DNA from: Epibacterium ulvae
GTDB taxonomy: Bacteria > Pseudomonadota > Alphaproteobacteria > Rhodobacterales > Rhodobacteraceae
Assembly: GCF_018678075.1 (NCBI RefSeq)
Contig: NZ_JAHHIR010000053.1
Coordinates: 1 to 55,737 of the forward strand
DNA length: 55,737 bases
Direction of reading: 5' to 3'
Within the stretch, counting starts at the first letter, position 1, and the number at the start of each line of letters is the position of its first letter. Below, piece by piece: positions 45,994 through 54,461 of this stretch. Both the position numbers and the translations under genes were made by a program. A model generated the notes under the pieces. That model made no database searches. It saw only the letters and a list, made by a program, of their open reading frames with translations, and was not told where the DNA came from.

Positions 45994-47643
45994 TTACATG
46001 TTTGGGTAGTTCGGACCGTCGCCGCCCTGTGGCGTGGTCCAGGTGATGTTCTGGGCCGGGTCTTTGATGTCGCAGGTCTTGCAGTGAACGCAGTTCTGGA
46101 AGTTCACCACAAATTCCTTTTGGCCGTCCTTTTCCACCACCTCATAGACACCTGCCGGGCAATAGCGCTGCGCCGGTTCGTCATACATGGGCAGATTGTC
46201 AAACAACGGCTTATTTTCATCCGTCAGACGAAGGTGCGCGGGCTGGCTCTCTTCGTGGTTGGTGAAAGAGAAGGAGACATTGGTCAGCCGGTCAAAAGAC
46301 AAAACGCCATCGGGTTTGGGATAGTCGATGGGTTTGTGCGCCGCCGCAGGTTCGGTCGATTGCGCGTCGTTTTTGCCATGTCCCAAGGTGCCAAAGAGCG
46401 AGAAGCCCAACATGTTGTTGGTCCACATGTCAAAACCACCCAGCGTGAGCGAGGCCGCGAGACCCCATTTGGACCACATCGGTTTAACGTTGCGCACCAT
46501 CTTAAGGTCTTTGCCGATAGCACCGTCGCGCACGTCGGCCTCATAGGCGGCCAGCTCATCGCCCGAACGCTCTGCCTTGATCGCGTCAAAGGCCGCTTCG
46601 GCGGCAGCTTTGCCCGACAGCATGGCGTTGTGGTTACCCTTGATGCGAGGGACATTCACCATGCCCGCGGAACAGCCCAGAAGTGCGACGCCCGGCGCCA
46701 CCAGTTTTGGCATCGACTGCCAGCCACCTTCGGTGATCGCACGTGCACCGTAGGCCACGCGTTTGCCGCCCTTCAGCAACTCCGCCACAATCGGGTGGTG
46801 CTTGAAGCGCTGGAATTCCATGTAAGGGAAAAGATGCGGGTTCTTGTAGTTCAGATGCACCACAAAACCGACGTAAACCTGATTGTTGTCCAGGTGATAG
46901 ATGAAGGATCCGCCGCCCGCATTGGAGCCCAGCGGCCAGCCCATCGTGTGGGTGACAGAGCCCGCTTTGTGCTTGGCTGGGTCGATTTCCCAGATCTCCT
47001 TCATGCCGACGCCGTATTTCTGCGGCTCTTTACCGGCTGCGAGGTCGTATTTGGTGATCACCTCTTTTGACAGCGATCCGCGCACACCTTCGGACAGGAA
47101 GACATATTTGCCGTGCAGTTCCATGCCGAGTTCGGAATTCGGCCCTAGTGATCCGTCCGCTTCCAAACCAAAGACACCGGCGACCACGCCTTTGACCTCG
47201 CCTTTGTCACCGTAGACAAGTTCCGAACAGGCCATGCCGGGGAAGATCTCAACGCCCAGCTCTTCGGCTTGTTCCGCCATCCAGCGGCAGACGTTGCCCA
47301 TGGATACGATATAGTTGCCGTGGTTGTTCATCAGCGGCGGCATGGGGAAATTGGGAATGCGGATTTTGCCCGCCTCACCCAGCATGAAGAAATTGTCTTC
47401 GTTCACTGCTGTGTTCAGCGGCGCGCCTTTTTCTTTCCAATCCGGGATCAGAGCGTCCAGACCACAAGGATCCAGAACAGCGCCGGACAGGATATGGGCG
47501 CCCACTTCGGAGCCTTTTTCCAACACGACGACATCAAGGTCCGCGTCCAATTGTTTCAGACGAATAGCTGCCGACAGACCTGCAGGGCCTGCGCCCACGA
47601 TCACGACATCATATTCCATCATTTCACGTTCAATCTCGGCCAT
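45994..47643 (-). CDS. Electron transfer flavoprotein-ubiquinone oxidoreductase
   Basis: This inner-membrane-associated enzyme passes electrons from acyl-CoA dehydrogenases, via ETF, to ubiquinone. The 549 residues have FAD motif VGAGPAGLSAAIRL (16-29), the family's LSGAVLDP and NHGNYIVSMG segments, and a C-terminal ferredoxin-like part with cysteines in NCVHCKTCDIKDP that bind the [4Fe-4S] cluster. GGAG lies before the ATG. It is monocistronic with a terminator. It supports fatty-acid and branched-chain oxidation feeding the TCA genes nearby. Confidence 0.96.
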   Translation of the reverse strand: MAEIEREMMEYDVVIVGAGPAGLSAAIRLKQLDADLDVVVLEKGSEVGAHILSGAVLDPCGLDALIPDWKEKGAPLNTAVNEDNFFMLGEAGKIRIPNFPMPPLMNNHGNYIVSMGNVCRWMAEQAEELGVEIFPGMACSELVYGDKGEVKGVVAGVFGLEADGSLGPNSELGMELHGKYVFLSEGVRGSLSKEVITKYDLAAGKEPQKYGVGMKEIWEIDPAKHKAGSVTHTMGWPLGSNAGGGSFIYHLDNNQVYVGFVVHLNYKNPHLFPYMEFQRFKHHPIVAELLKGGKRVAYGARAITEGGWQSMPKLVAPGVALLGCSAGMVNVPRIKGNHNAMLSGKAAAEAAFDAIKAERSGDELAAYEADVRDGAIGKDLKMVRNVKPMWSKWGLAASLTLGGFDMWTNNMLGFSLFGTLGHGKNDAQSTEPAAAHKPIDYPKPDGVLSFDRLTNVSFSFTNHEESQPAHLRLTDENKPLFDNLPMYDEPAQRYCPAGVYEVVEKDGQKEFVVNFQNCVHCKTCDIKDPAQNITWTTPQGGDGPNYPNM

Positions 47644-47804
47644 TCTTGCGGTGCTCCCTGGCTACATTTCGCTACGACCCCGGCTGGGCGCAATATTCTT
47701 TCGCGATTGCTTAGCGCCTGCGTAAGCAACCCGTCAATCCAAACTCTACGTGTGGAGCGATGCGTCGCGGCAAGATTGCGCTAACGTTCTATCGTTTTCG
47801 ACAA

Positions 47805-48272
47805 TCAATCGCTGCTTTGCGGCATTGGTCGGTCCCCCATCAGGTAGCGCGGGCCTGCTCCTTTGCCATTTGCGAAGTCACCAGGATTGTAAAGCCTGCA
47901 TTTGGGCAGCGACAGGCACCCGCAGCCGATACAGCCGTCCAGATTGTCACGTAGTTTCTGCAAGGTCTCGATTCGCCGATCAAGGTTTTCGCGAAACGAC
48001 AGCGAAATCTGCGTCCAATCCTCGGGCGTTGGGGTGCGACTGCCAGGAAGCTCTGACAACAGTTCACGGATTTCCGGCAGAGAAAAGCCAAACTGCTGGG
48101 CGATCATAATAAAACTTAACCGGCGAATATCGGCCCGCATGAACCGCCGCTGCCCCCCGGCATTGCGCCAGGGGCTCACCAATCCCTGCGCCTCATAGTA
48201 GCGAATGGCCGAGACCGCCAAACCGGTGCGCTCCGCCAGATATCCAATCGACACCCCTGCTCCATCTGCCAT
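47805..48272 (-). CDS. soxR: Redox-sensitive transcriptional activator SoxR
   Basis: A 155-residue MerR-family regulator. The N-terminal winged helix (SIGYLAERTGLAVSAIRYYEAQGLV) is followed by a dimerisation helix and the [2Fe-2S] cluster cysteines C114, C117, C119 and C125 in CIGCGCLSLPKC. Oxidation of the cluster by redox-cycling compounds switches it on. It is divergent from a VOC-family gene, and a SoxR-box-like sequence lies between them (48296-48315). No soxS is present, as usual outside enterobacteria. Confidence 0.96.
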   Translation of the reverse strand: MADGAGVSIGYLAERTGLAVSAIRYYEAQGLVSPWRNAGGQRRFMRADIRRLSFIMIAQQFGFSLPEIRELLSELPGSRTPTPEDWTQISLSFRENLDRRIETLQKLRDNLDGCIGCGCLSLPKCRLYNPGDFANGKGAGPRYLMGDRPMPQSSD

Positions 48273-48293
48273 TTCTGCACCTCTAAAATTATC

Positions 48294-48316
48294 TTGACCT
48301 GAAGTTAGGTTTAGAA
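48294..48316 (+). promoter_or_regulatory. Putative SoxR box and -35 element
   Basis: GACCTGAAGTTAGGTTTAGA (48296-48315) matches about 15 of 20 positions of the E. coli soxS SoxR box as I recall it (GACCTCAAGTTAACTTGAGG). It overlaps a consensus-like -35 (TTGACC, 48294-48299), the geometry used by MerR-family activators. The VOC gene begins 52 bases downstream. Confidence 0.65.
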
Positions 48317-48367
48317 ATTAGCGTGAAGCGACTCGTAAGGTCAAATGACACTCAAGGAGACACTCTG

Positions 48368-48748
48368 ATGACTGCAATTTTGGAACACGCCAATGTCACT
48401 GTTACAACCCCTGCTGCAACAGCGGCCTGGATGGAGAAAGTCTTTGGCTGGCACATCCGCTGGCAAGGGGATTCAATCGATGGCGGCCATTCAATGCACG
48501 TGGGATCGGACACCAGCTATGTCGCGCTCTACACGCCCAATTCCGAGCTGAACGAGGCACCAAGTAGCTATGTCACACGCGGAGGCCTCAACCATTTGGC
48601 GGTGATCGTAGAAGATTACGAAGCCACAGAACGCGCGGTTGTGTCGGCCGGTTTCAAACCCGGTGAACACTATGACTACGAACCTGGTCGTCGCTTTTAT
48701 TTCCATGATGACAATGGGATCGAATTTGAAGTTGTGACCTATGACTAG
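48368..48748 (+). CDS. VOC-family (glyoxalase/bleomycin-resistance-like) protein
   Basis: A 126-residue vicinal-oxygen-chelate protein with two beta-alpha-beta-beta-beta modules. Metal-ligand candidates are H7 (LEHANVTV), the H in LNHLAVIV, and E in FHDDNGIEFEVVTYD. The start at 48368 has AAGGAG nine bases upstream. Expression is probably induced by SoxR. Such proteins can modify or sequester redox-active compounds or electrophiles; the substrate here is unknown. It is followed by a hairpin (48786-48811). Confidence 0.87.
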   Translation: MTAILEHANVTVTTPAATAAWMEKVFGWHIRWQGDSIDGGHSMHVGSDTSYVALYTPNSELNEAPSSYVTRGGLNHLAVIVEDYEATERAVVSAGFKPGEHYDYEPGRRFYFHDDNGIEFEVVTYD

Positions 48749-48785
48749 GGCCGTCGGGCATGGACACGCGCGCCAAGTCAGCGTG

Positions 48786-48811
48786 AAATAGCCAAGGATT
48801 TTCGGCTATTT
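48786..48811. terminator. Hairpin after the VOC gene
   Basis: AAATAGCC and GGCTATTT form an eight-pair stem with a ten-base loop. There is no T run beyond the stem's TTT, so termination is uncertain. Confidence 0.5.
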
Positions 48812-48916
48812 GCTGCTGATCTGGTGGCAAATCTGCCCCAAAGACACCCGCGACATTGCCCCTGCCCCTTGCAATCCGGCTCAGGATTGGGTCAGGTATC
48901 TGTTAACTCGATCTAT

Positions 48917-48947
48917 CGCCCCGCCCGCAGCCCCCTGCGGCGGGGCG
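48917..48947 (+). other. Strong GC hairpin in the greA leader
   Basis: CGCCCCGCCCGCAG (48917-48930) and CTGCGGCGGGGCG (48935-48947) pair over 13 positions with one bulged C and a CCCC loop. It lies about 60 bases before the greA ATG. It could be a leader attenuator or the end of a short leader RNA. The remaining bases between 48812 and 49008 show no gene. Confidence 0.55.
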
Positions 48948-49008
48948 GAACCGTTCGACCCCGATAACAACCGCTGTTCGCAGCTACAAAAAGACGCCGG
49001 ACCTTCCT

Positions 49009-49479
49009 ATGGAAAAAATCCCAATGACGCCTACTGGCTTTGCCGCGCTTGAGGCTGAGCTGAAAAACCTGAAATCCGTCGAACGCCCTGCAATCATTCA
49101 GGCGATCGCCGAAGCGCGCGAGCTGGGCGATTTGTCGGAAAACGCAGAGTATCATTCAGCCCGTGAAAAACAGTCCTTTATAGAGGGCCGTATCAAAGAG
49201 CTGGAAGGGACCCTGTCCCTGGCCGACGTGATTGACCCGTCCAAGCTGAAAGGGTCGATCAAATTCGGTGCCAAGGTTACGGTGGTGGATGAAGACACCG
49301 ACGAAGAAAAGACCTGGCAAATCGTGGGGGAACACGAGGCCAATATCGAAGCGGGTCTGCTAAATATCAAATCTCCCATAGCGCGTGCCTTGATCGGCAA
49401 GGAAGAAGGCGACAGTGTAGACGTGCGCACCCCCGGTGGCGTGCGCTCGTATGAGATCCTGACGATCGTTTACGGCTAA
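49009..49479 (+). CDS. greA: Transcription elongation factor GreA
   Basis: GreA rescues backtracked RNA polymerase by stimulating transcript cleavage in the secondary channel. The 156-residue protein has the N-terminal coiled coil (residues about 8-75) with the acidic tip [15 protein letters not shown], and the C-terminal FKBP-like domain ([28 protein letters not shown]). The ATG at 49009 has no obvious ribosome site, but the sequence begins exactly where the family does ([10 protein letters not shown]). A strong hairpin precedes it. Confidence 0.97.
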   Translation: MEKIPMTPTGFAALEAELKNLKSVERPAIIQAIAEARELGDLSENAEYHSAREKQSFIEGRIKELEGTLSLADVIDPSKLKGSIKFGAKVTVVDEDTDEEKTWQIVGEHEANIEAGLLNIKSPIARALIGKEEGDSVDVRTPGGVRSYEILTIVYG

Positions 49480-49506
49480 TACCTTTGTGACCAGAGCATT
49501 CCTATT

Positions 49507-50535
49507 ATGAACGGCACATCGCCCTCGGACAGCAAGACCTCAAACCCGCATGCTGTGCCGGTTTTTGAACGCAGTGATGTGCACCCCTTGGGTCTGGCAG
49601 AATGGATCGCTGCAGGCTTGAGCCTAGTGTGGGTGCTGTTCTTCCTGCTCAGCGGCGCGTTGGATGGTGAAGGGGTCGGCGTTGCCAGCTGGGTTGACCC
49701 GATCCAGTCGATTTTTGCGCTGATTGCGCCGGTCTTGCTGCTGTGGGCTGCAGCGCTGTCGATCCGTTCGGCACGTCTGGTGCGCAGCGAAAGCGACCGT
49801 TTGCATGTGATGATTGATGCTCTGCGCACGGCTTACTTGACGCAAGTGCAGCAAAATGCTGCCCTGTCTGGACCGTCGATGACTAAGAAGCTGGAAGAGA
49901 TCATCGAGGCCGCGCGCAGCACTGAAACCGCGCTTGCCACCTTCCAGAGCAGCCGTCGCGAAGGCGCAAGTCGAGATACGGCCGACAGCCCCAAGGTCAC
50001 AACAGCTCCGGCCCAGGACCAAGGCGCATTGGCCCTCGGCACCCCGGCCGATGATATGAAGCCGCCCCTGCCGGTGCATCAGTTCATCCGCGCGATGAAT
50101 TTCCCGGAAACCGCAGAAGACCAGGATGGGTTTGTAGCTCTGCGCCTGGCGCTGCAGGACCGTAAGGCGAGCCAGGTTATTCAGGCCGCCCAGGATGTAC
50201 TGACACTGCTCAGCCAGGACGGTATCTATATGGATGACCTGCGCCCGGACATGTCACGTCCCGAAATCTGGCGCAGCTTTGCCCAAGGCGCGCGCGGCAA
50301 AGAGATCGCGAGCCTTGGGGGCGTACGCGACAGGGCGGCTCTTGCCCTGGCATCAGCACGCATGAAGCAAGACCCGATTTTCCGCGATGCCGCGCACCAC
50401 TTCCTGCGCCGCTTCGATCAGATGTTCTCAGAATTTGAAGCGGGCGCATCGGATTCCGAAATTTCCGCTCTGAGCGAAACCCGAACCGCGCGCGCCTTTA
50501 TGCTGCTGGGCCGTGTCGCGGGAACATTCGACTGA
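49507..50535 (+). CDS. Hypothetical protein with two membrane helices
   Basis: A 342-residue protein with two membrane helices (about 33-50 and 66-87), a coiled-coil stretch after the second (SIRSARLVRSESDRLHVMIDALRTAYLTQVQQ, then MTKKLEEIIEAARSTETALATF), an unstructured Pro/Ala segment, and a helical C-terminal domain (from about 195). I do not recognise a named family. It starts 27 bases after greA and is probably cotranscribed with it. The topology suggests a membrane-tethered cytoplasmic assembly protein, but there is no functional evidence. Confidence 0.75.
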   Translation: MNGTSPSDSKTSNPHAVPVFERSDVHPLGLAEWIAAGLSLVWVLFFLLSGALDGEGVGVASWVDPIQSIFALIAPVLLLWAAALSIRSARLVRSESDRLHVMIDALRTAYLTQVQQNAALSGPSMTKKLEEIIEAARSTETALATFQSSRREGASRDTADSPKVTTAPAQDQGALALGTPADDMKPPLPVHQFIRAMNFPETAEDQDGFVALRLALQDRKASQVIQAAQDVLTLLSQDGIYMDDLRPDMSRPEIWRSFAQGARGKEIASLGGVRDRAALALASARMKQDPIFRDAAHHFLRRFDQMFSEFEAGASDSEISALSETRTARAFMLLGRVAGTFD

Positions 50536-50575
50536 CGTCTATCCAAACGGCTGCACCCACGCCCTGTCGGGGGAA

Positions 50576-50619
50576 CTCCCGCCCGTCGTACGGGTCTTGC
50601 GACCCTTCTCCCGTTGGGC
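50576..50619 (-). repeat. Two-hairpin intergenic repeat, copy H-prime (reverse, degenerate)
   Basis: The plus strand reads CTCCCGCCCG, hairpin CCCGT, CGT, ACGGG (50582-50594), then TTGGGC at 50614-50619: the reversed order of the family's conserved blocks. The GC-rich stretch to about 50650 would hold hairpin 1 but is degenerate. It faces copy H. Confidence 0.55.
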
Positions 50620-50666
50620 CGGGCAGCTCCCCTGCGGCGCGCTGCGGTGGCGTCCAGATGCAACCC

Positions 50667-50739
50667 GCACCGTGCAAAGCACGGTGCCACGCCCAACTGC
50701 GCAGCACATTCCCGTGGAATGTGAACAAGCAGGCGGGAG
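50667..50739 (+). repeat. Two-hairpin intergenic repeat, copy H
   Basis: Hairpin 1 GCACCGTGC, AAA, GCACGGTGC (50667-50687); CACGCCCAAC; eight bases; hairpin 2 ACATTCC, CGT, GGAATGT (50706-50722); nine bases; GGCGGGAG. It lies between the convergent hypothetical gene and moeA. Confidence 0.75.
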
Positions 50740-50760
50740 ACTTTCCCTTGTCCTGTTACG

Positions 50761-52017
50761 TCACATTCCGAAACTCGCGTAAGGGAAATACATCACCGGA
50801 TCCCCTTCGGCGATCTCTGCCGCGCCGTCACCCAGCTCCACCAGGCCCTCGGCCCAGCTCAACCCGCTGATCCGACCGGAACCATCGGATTTAAACACCT
50901 CAACCCGACCTCCGCGCATCCGCGCGCGCAGGTATTCGCGCCGCCCCGGTTTCATTAGTTTGGAAAACCCTGCGGGCACCTGAAATCCCTGCGGCACGTG
51001 CCAGCCGCGTCCCGCAAGCAGATCCATCGCCGGACGCGCAAAAACGAGACTACAGATCAAAGCCGCCACAGGGTTGCCTGGCAGTCCAAACACCGGCACG
51101 CCTTGCCACATCCCCAAGGCCAACGGCCGTCCCGGTTTGATCGCAATCCGCCATTCCTGCATTGCACCGCTTTCGCACAGCAACGCGGACATGTGGTCCT
51201 CATCCCCTGCGGATGCCCCGCCGCTCGTTAGGATCACGTCGACCTTATCGGCGGCCTCGTCCAGACATTTGCGCAACAGTTCACGGTCATCCATCACCCG
51301 GCCAAGATCGACCGGCACATATCCCATGCGTGCCGACATCGCCAAAAGCATCGGGCGATTGGCGTCAAAGATCTGTCCCGACTTTGCCTCTTCGCCGGCC
51401 CCAACCAGCTCATCCCCTGTGGACAGGATTCCCACCCGCAAAGGTTTGCGCACCTCAAGCGCATTCCCCCCTGTTGCCGACACTAGTGCCAGATCCGCAG
51501 GCGTCAGACGCCGCCGTGCCGACAGGATAACCTCGCCTGCGGCCACGTCCTCTCCCGCTTTACGCGCATTCGCGCCTTGGCGCAGAGGGCCGCGACAGGC
51601 GATCGCGGTGCCGTCGGTGGTGACGTCCTCTTGCAGAATAACCGTATCTACGCCTTTTGGCAGACTGGCCCCGGTGAGGATGCGGATCGCGTGTCCGGGT
51701 GGAACTTCGCCCTCAAAAGCAAGCCCTGCGGCGGCGCGCCCTTCCATCAAGGGGATCAGATGCTCCCCATCCGACAGCCCTCCGGCAAAACCATAGCCAT
51801 CAACGGCAGAATTGGGCAGCGGTGGGTTGGAGCGTTGCGCGATCACATCCTTGGCCAGGACCCGGTCTAGTGCATCCACCAGAGCCACCGTCTCGACCGC
51901 GGTCACGGGATGCAGGCGGTCGCGCAAAAGGGCCAGCGCTTCGTCCACCGGGGTCCAATGCACACCGGCTGGCAAGGCAAAACAATCGTTGCGCAAGGGG
52001 GGCGGTTTCAAGGTCAT
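50761..52017 (-). CDS. moeA: Molybdopterin molybdotransferase
   Basis: MoeA inserts molybdenum into adenylylated molybdopterin. The 418-residue protein has the usual four-domain layout, with NPPLPNSAVDGYGFA near 62-76, the catalytic-domain LSTGDELV and ILTSGGASAGDEDH, and GRPLALGMWQGVPVFGLPGNPVA. It is the last gene of the fdhD - membrane protein - mobA - mobB - moeA operon, 16 bases after mobB. No molybdoenzyme gene lies in the window, so the served enzyme (probably formate dehydrogenase) is elsewhere. Confidence 0.95.
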   Translation of the reverse strand: MTLKPPPLRNDCFALPAGVHWTPVDEALALLRDRLHPVTAVETVALVDALDRVLAKDVIAQRSNPPLPNSAVDGYGFAGGLSDGEHLIPLMEGRAAAGLAFEGEVPPGHAIRILTGASLPKGVDTVILQEDVTTDGTAIACRGPLRQGANARKAGEDVAAGEVILSARRRLTPADLALVSATGGNALEVRKPLRVGILSTGDELVGAGEEAKSGQIFDANRPMLLAMSARMGYVPVDLGRVMDDRELLRKCLDEAADKVDVILTSGGASAGDEDHMSALLCESGAMQEWRIAIKPGRPLALGMWQGVPVFGLPGNPVAALICSLVFARPAMDLLAGRGWHVPQGFQVPAGFSKLMKPGRREYLRARMRGGRVEVFKSDGSGRISGLSWAEGLVELGDGAAEIAEGDPVMYFPYASFGM

Positions 52018-52033
52018 GGGCCTGGATCCTTTA

Positions 52034-52540
52034 TCAATCCTGCGCGCGTTTCAAATTGAGGTCGTGGGCAATAAAATCAGCAATCGCGCCCGTGTCATCC
52101 AGATCAAACTGTGGTCGGTCCAGCTCCAAGAGCGTATCCGTGGCCACCGCGCGCACCAAAGGATCCTGCGGCGCAAGCAATGGCTGCCCGGCAGCGCTGC
52201 GATAGGCCTCGACCTTGGGGTGAGCCTCGCTTTTGTAGCCTTCCACCAGGATCAGATCGACAGGACGCATGCGGGCCAACAGGTCCGTCAGGGACGGCTC
52301 TGCCGCTCCGCGCAATTCCTGCATAATCGCGACCCGGTTGGGCGAGGCCAGCACCACTTCCTGCGCGCCAGCCACACGATGGCGGTGACTGTCGGTGCCA
52401 GGTTGGTCCACGTCGGTGCTGTGGTGGGCGTGTTTCAGGGTCGAAACCGTCAGGCCGCGTGCACAAAACTCAGCCACCAGACGCTCCATCAACCCAGTCT
52501 TGCCGTTGTTCTTCCACCCTGTGACGCCATAGATCTTCAT
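52034..52540 (-). CDS. mobB: Molybdopterin-guanine dinucleotide biosynthesis adaptor MobB
   Basis: This GTP-binding partner of MobA has 168 residues. The P-loop is GWKNNGKTGLMERL near the N terminus (residues 7-20); further motifs are LKHAHHSTDVDQPGTDSHRH and LILVEGYKSEAHPKVE. The ATG overlaps the mobA stop by four bases (ATGA). It is needed for efficient MGD cofactor formation but is not essential in E. coli. Confidence 0.95.
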   Translation of the reverse strand: MKIYGVTGWKNNGKTGLMERLVAEFCARGLTVSTLKHAHHSTDVDQPGTDSHRHRVAGAQEVVLASPNRVAIMQELRGAAEPSLTDLLARMRPVDLILVEGYKSEAHPKVEAYRSAAGQPLLAPQDPLVRAVATDTLLELDRPQFDLDDTGAIADFIAHDLNLKRAQD

Positions 52541-53172
52541 ACGCGAAATGCCTCGGCCCGCTTCAGATCCTCGGGCGTGTTTACGTTGAAAAACGGATCA
52601 AAGGGCGCGGCCTCAAACAAGGCTTCGCGCCCCTTGTGTTTGTCGGTCCACAAGACCACCTTGCGTAGGCCATCATTCAACGCCGCCCGCAAATCATCGC
52701 GCAGCGCCACCGGCCACAGACCAAAGGTCGGATGACGGTTCACTTTGCTGCGTCCGCCCGATTTCAATTCCTCTCCGGTGCGCGGCGTTGTGGCCAGCAC
52801 CAGCGGATGGGCCTGCCTTGCAGAGGCCGCAACTAGGCGCGACACCAGATTGGTTGGGAAAAACGGCGTATCAGCAGCAGCGGTAACGATACAGTCGGCT
52901 CCCTGCTCTGCCGCCCAATCAAGGCCCGCAAGGACGCCCGCCAAAGGGCCTGCAAACCCGCCGATACTGTCAGCCACAACCGGCAGACCCAGATCTCTGA
53001 ACCGCGTCGCATCTCCATTGGCATTCAGCGCAAGCCCTGCGACCTGGGGCGATAAGCGTTCGATTACATGGGACAAAAGGCTCTGCCCGCCAACCTGCAG
53101 CAGCCCTTTGTCACCACCGCCCATCCGGGTGGCGAGACCGCCTGCGAGAATGACACCTAAAGCCTTTGTCAT
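52537..53172 (-). CDS. mobA: Molybdenum cofactor guanylyltransferase
   Basis: MobA transfers GMP from GTP to molybdenum cofactor, giving the bis-MGD form used by DMSO-reductase-family enzymes. The ATG at 53172 (MTKALGVILAGG) gives 211 residues; the frame upstream runs through the neighbouring gene and is rejected. The nucleotidyltransferase motif LAGGLATRMGGGDKGLL lies at 9-25, with ITAAADTPF-type metal-site residues (VTAAADTPFFP) near 96. Start and stop overlap neighbours by four bases each. Confidence 0.95.
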   Translation of the reverse strand: MTKALGVILAGGLATRMGGGDKGLLQVGGQSLLSHVIERLSPQVAGLALNANGDATRFRDLGLPVVADSIGGFAGPLAGVLAGLDWAAEQGADCIVTAAADTPFFPTNLVSRLVAASARQAHPLVLATTPRTGEELKSGGRSKVNRHPTFGLWPVALRDDLRAALNDGLRKVVLWTDKHKGREALFEAAPFDPFFNVNTPEDLKRAEAFRV

Positions 53173-53525
53173 GTGTATTTTCCCAGTTCGAAAGGCCGCG
53201 TTAAAAAACCAGCGATCGCAAAGAAACTTCCTAAAAAAAGAACGGCTCCGATGCCCATAACCAATGTGATATGCACGAAAAAGGCTGCATAACAGGCAAA
53301 AAACCACAAGCGGAGCTTTCTAACACGTGATTTCAATTCCGGATCTGCGTTCATCACTCCGGCAAAAAGTACTCTGCGCGAAGCGGCGCTATCAAAAAAT
53401 GTGACATCTAATTCGGCTGCGATGGGGGCCCAAAATCGAAACATAGCATAAAAGCTGACAATACCGAGCGCCATGATCGGGCCCAAAAGATAAACCATCG
53501 CCAGCAACAGGTTCGCGTCAATCAA
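53169..53525 (-). CDS. Membrane protein within the molybdenum cofactor operon
   Basis: A 118-residue protein with about three hydrophobic helices (near 5-30, 73-97 and 84-108, the last two adjoining) and a charged loop (RVRKLRLW). It overlaps both fdhD (ATGA at 53522-53525) and mobA by four bases, so it is translationally coupled within the cofactor operon. I do not recognise a family. The context suggests a role around formate dehydrogenase or molybdate, but nothing in the sequence shows it. Confidence 0.75.
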   Translation of the reverse strand: MIDANLLLAMVYLLGPIMALGIVSFYAMFRFWAPIAAELDVTFFDSAASRRVLFAGVMNADPELKSRVRKLRLWFFACYAAFFVHITLVMGIGAVLFLGSFFAIAGFLTRPFELGKYT

Positions 53526-54448
53526 TTTTCCGCACCCTTTCGGCTATGTCTCTTGTCTTCCACTGGCGCGTCCTTTGGATCCATATCCCGCACCAGTCGT
53601 TCTTCTCCGCTCAAACAGACGAACCGTTGCCCACGCATGCGGCCGATCAGTGTCAGGCCAATCTCTCGCGCGATTTCAACGCCCCAAGCGGTAAACCCGG
53701 AACGTGACGCCAGCACCGGGATACCCATCATCGCGGTTTTGATCACCATCTCAGAGGTCAGCCGCCCGGTGGTATAGAGGATCTTATCCTCCGCACCCAC
53801 CCCTTCGGACAGCATCCATCCCGCGATCTTATCCACCGCATTGTGGCGGCCCACGTCCTCCATATAGACCATTGGCTGGTCCTGATGGCACAGGACAGTC
53901 CCATGGATCGCCCCGGCCTCAAGATACAGCGACGGCGTGCGGTTGATCTGATGCGCCAGCGTATAAAGCCAACTGGTGCGCAGCTCTGCCTTGGGCAGAG
54001 TCACGCCTTCCAACCCCTCCATCATATCGCCAAAGACCGTGCCGACGGCACAGCCCGAGGTGCGGGTCTTTTTCTTCAGCTTCTCTTCATGTGAAGTCTC
54101 AACCGCAGTGCGAACCACCACAGTCTCCAGATCCTCGTCATAATCAATGCGCGTGACCTCATCCGTTGGCAACAACATGCCCTGGTTCTTGAGAAATCCA
54201 AGCGCCAGGTAGTCCGGATAGTCGCCAATGGTCATGGCGGTGACAATTTCCTGGGAATTCAAGAAGATGGTCAGCGGGCGTTCTTCAACCACCGAGATCT
54301 CGCTGATCTCACCATCTTGATCAACACCTTGCACAGATCGGGTCAGACGGGGGTTGTCCGGGTCCGGCGCGATCACATATCCGGAATGACCATCACATTT
54401 CGCCAATTGAATTACTCCGCCAGTCGACCTAGATGCAGCATTACTCAT
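53522..54448 (-). CDS. fdhD: Formate dehydrogenase accessory sulfurtransferase FdhD
   Basis: FdhD transfers sulfur to the bis-MGD cofactor of formate dehydrogenase. The 308 residues contain ERPLTIFLNSQEIVTAMTIGDYPDYLALGFL, the GRLTSEMV motif and the C-terminal AREIGLTLIGRMRGQRF. The catalytic loop reads TSGCAVGT with C133 present, but the second cysteine of the E. coli CxxC pair is Gly here. It heads the operon and is divergent from azlC with 13 bases between start codons, so their promoters must overlap each other's coding region. Confidence 0.94.
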   Translation of the reverse strand: MSNAASRSTGGVIQLAKCDGHSGYVIAPDPDNPRLTRSVQGVDQDGEISEISVVEERPLTIFLNSQEIVTAMTIGDYPDYLALGFLKNQGMLLPTDEVTRIDYDEDLETVVVRTAVETSHEEKLKKKTRTSGCAVGTVFGDMMEGLEGVTLPKAELRTSWLYTLAHQINRTPSLYLEAGAIHGTVLCHQDQPMVYMEDVGRHNAVDKIAGWMLSEGVGAEDKILYTTGRLTSEMVIKTAMMGIPVLASRSGFTAWGVEIAREIGLTLIGRMRGQRFVCLSGEERLVRDMDPKDAPVEDKRHSRKGAEN

Positions 54449-54461
54449 CTAAAGGTATCTC

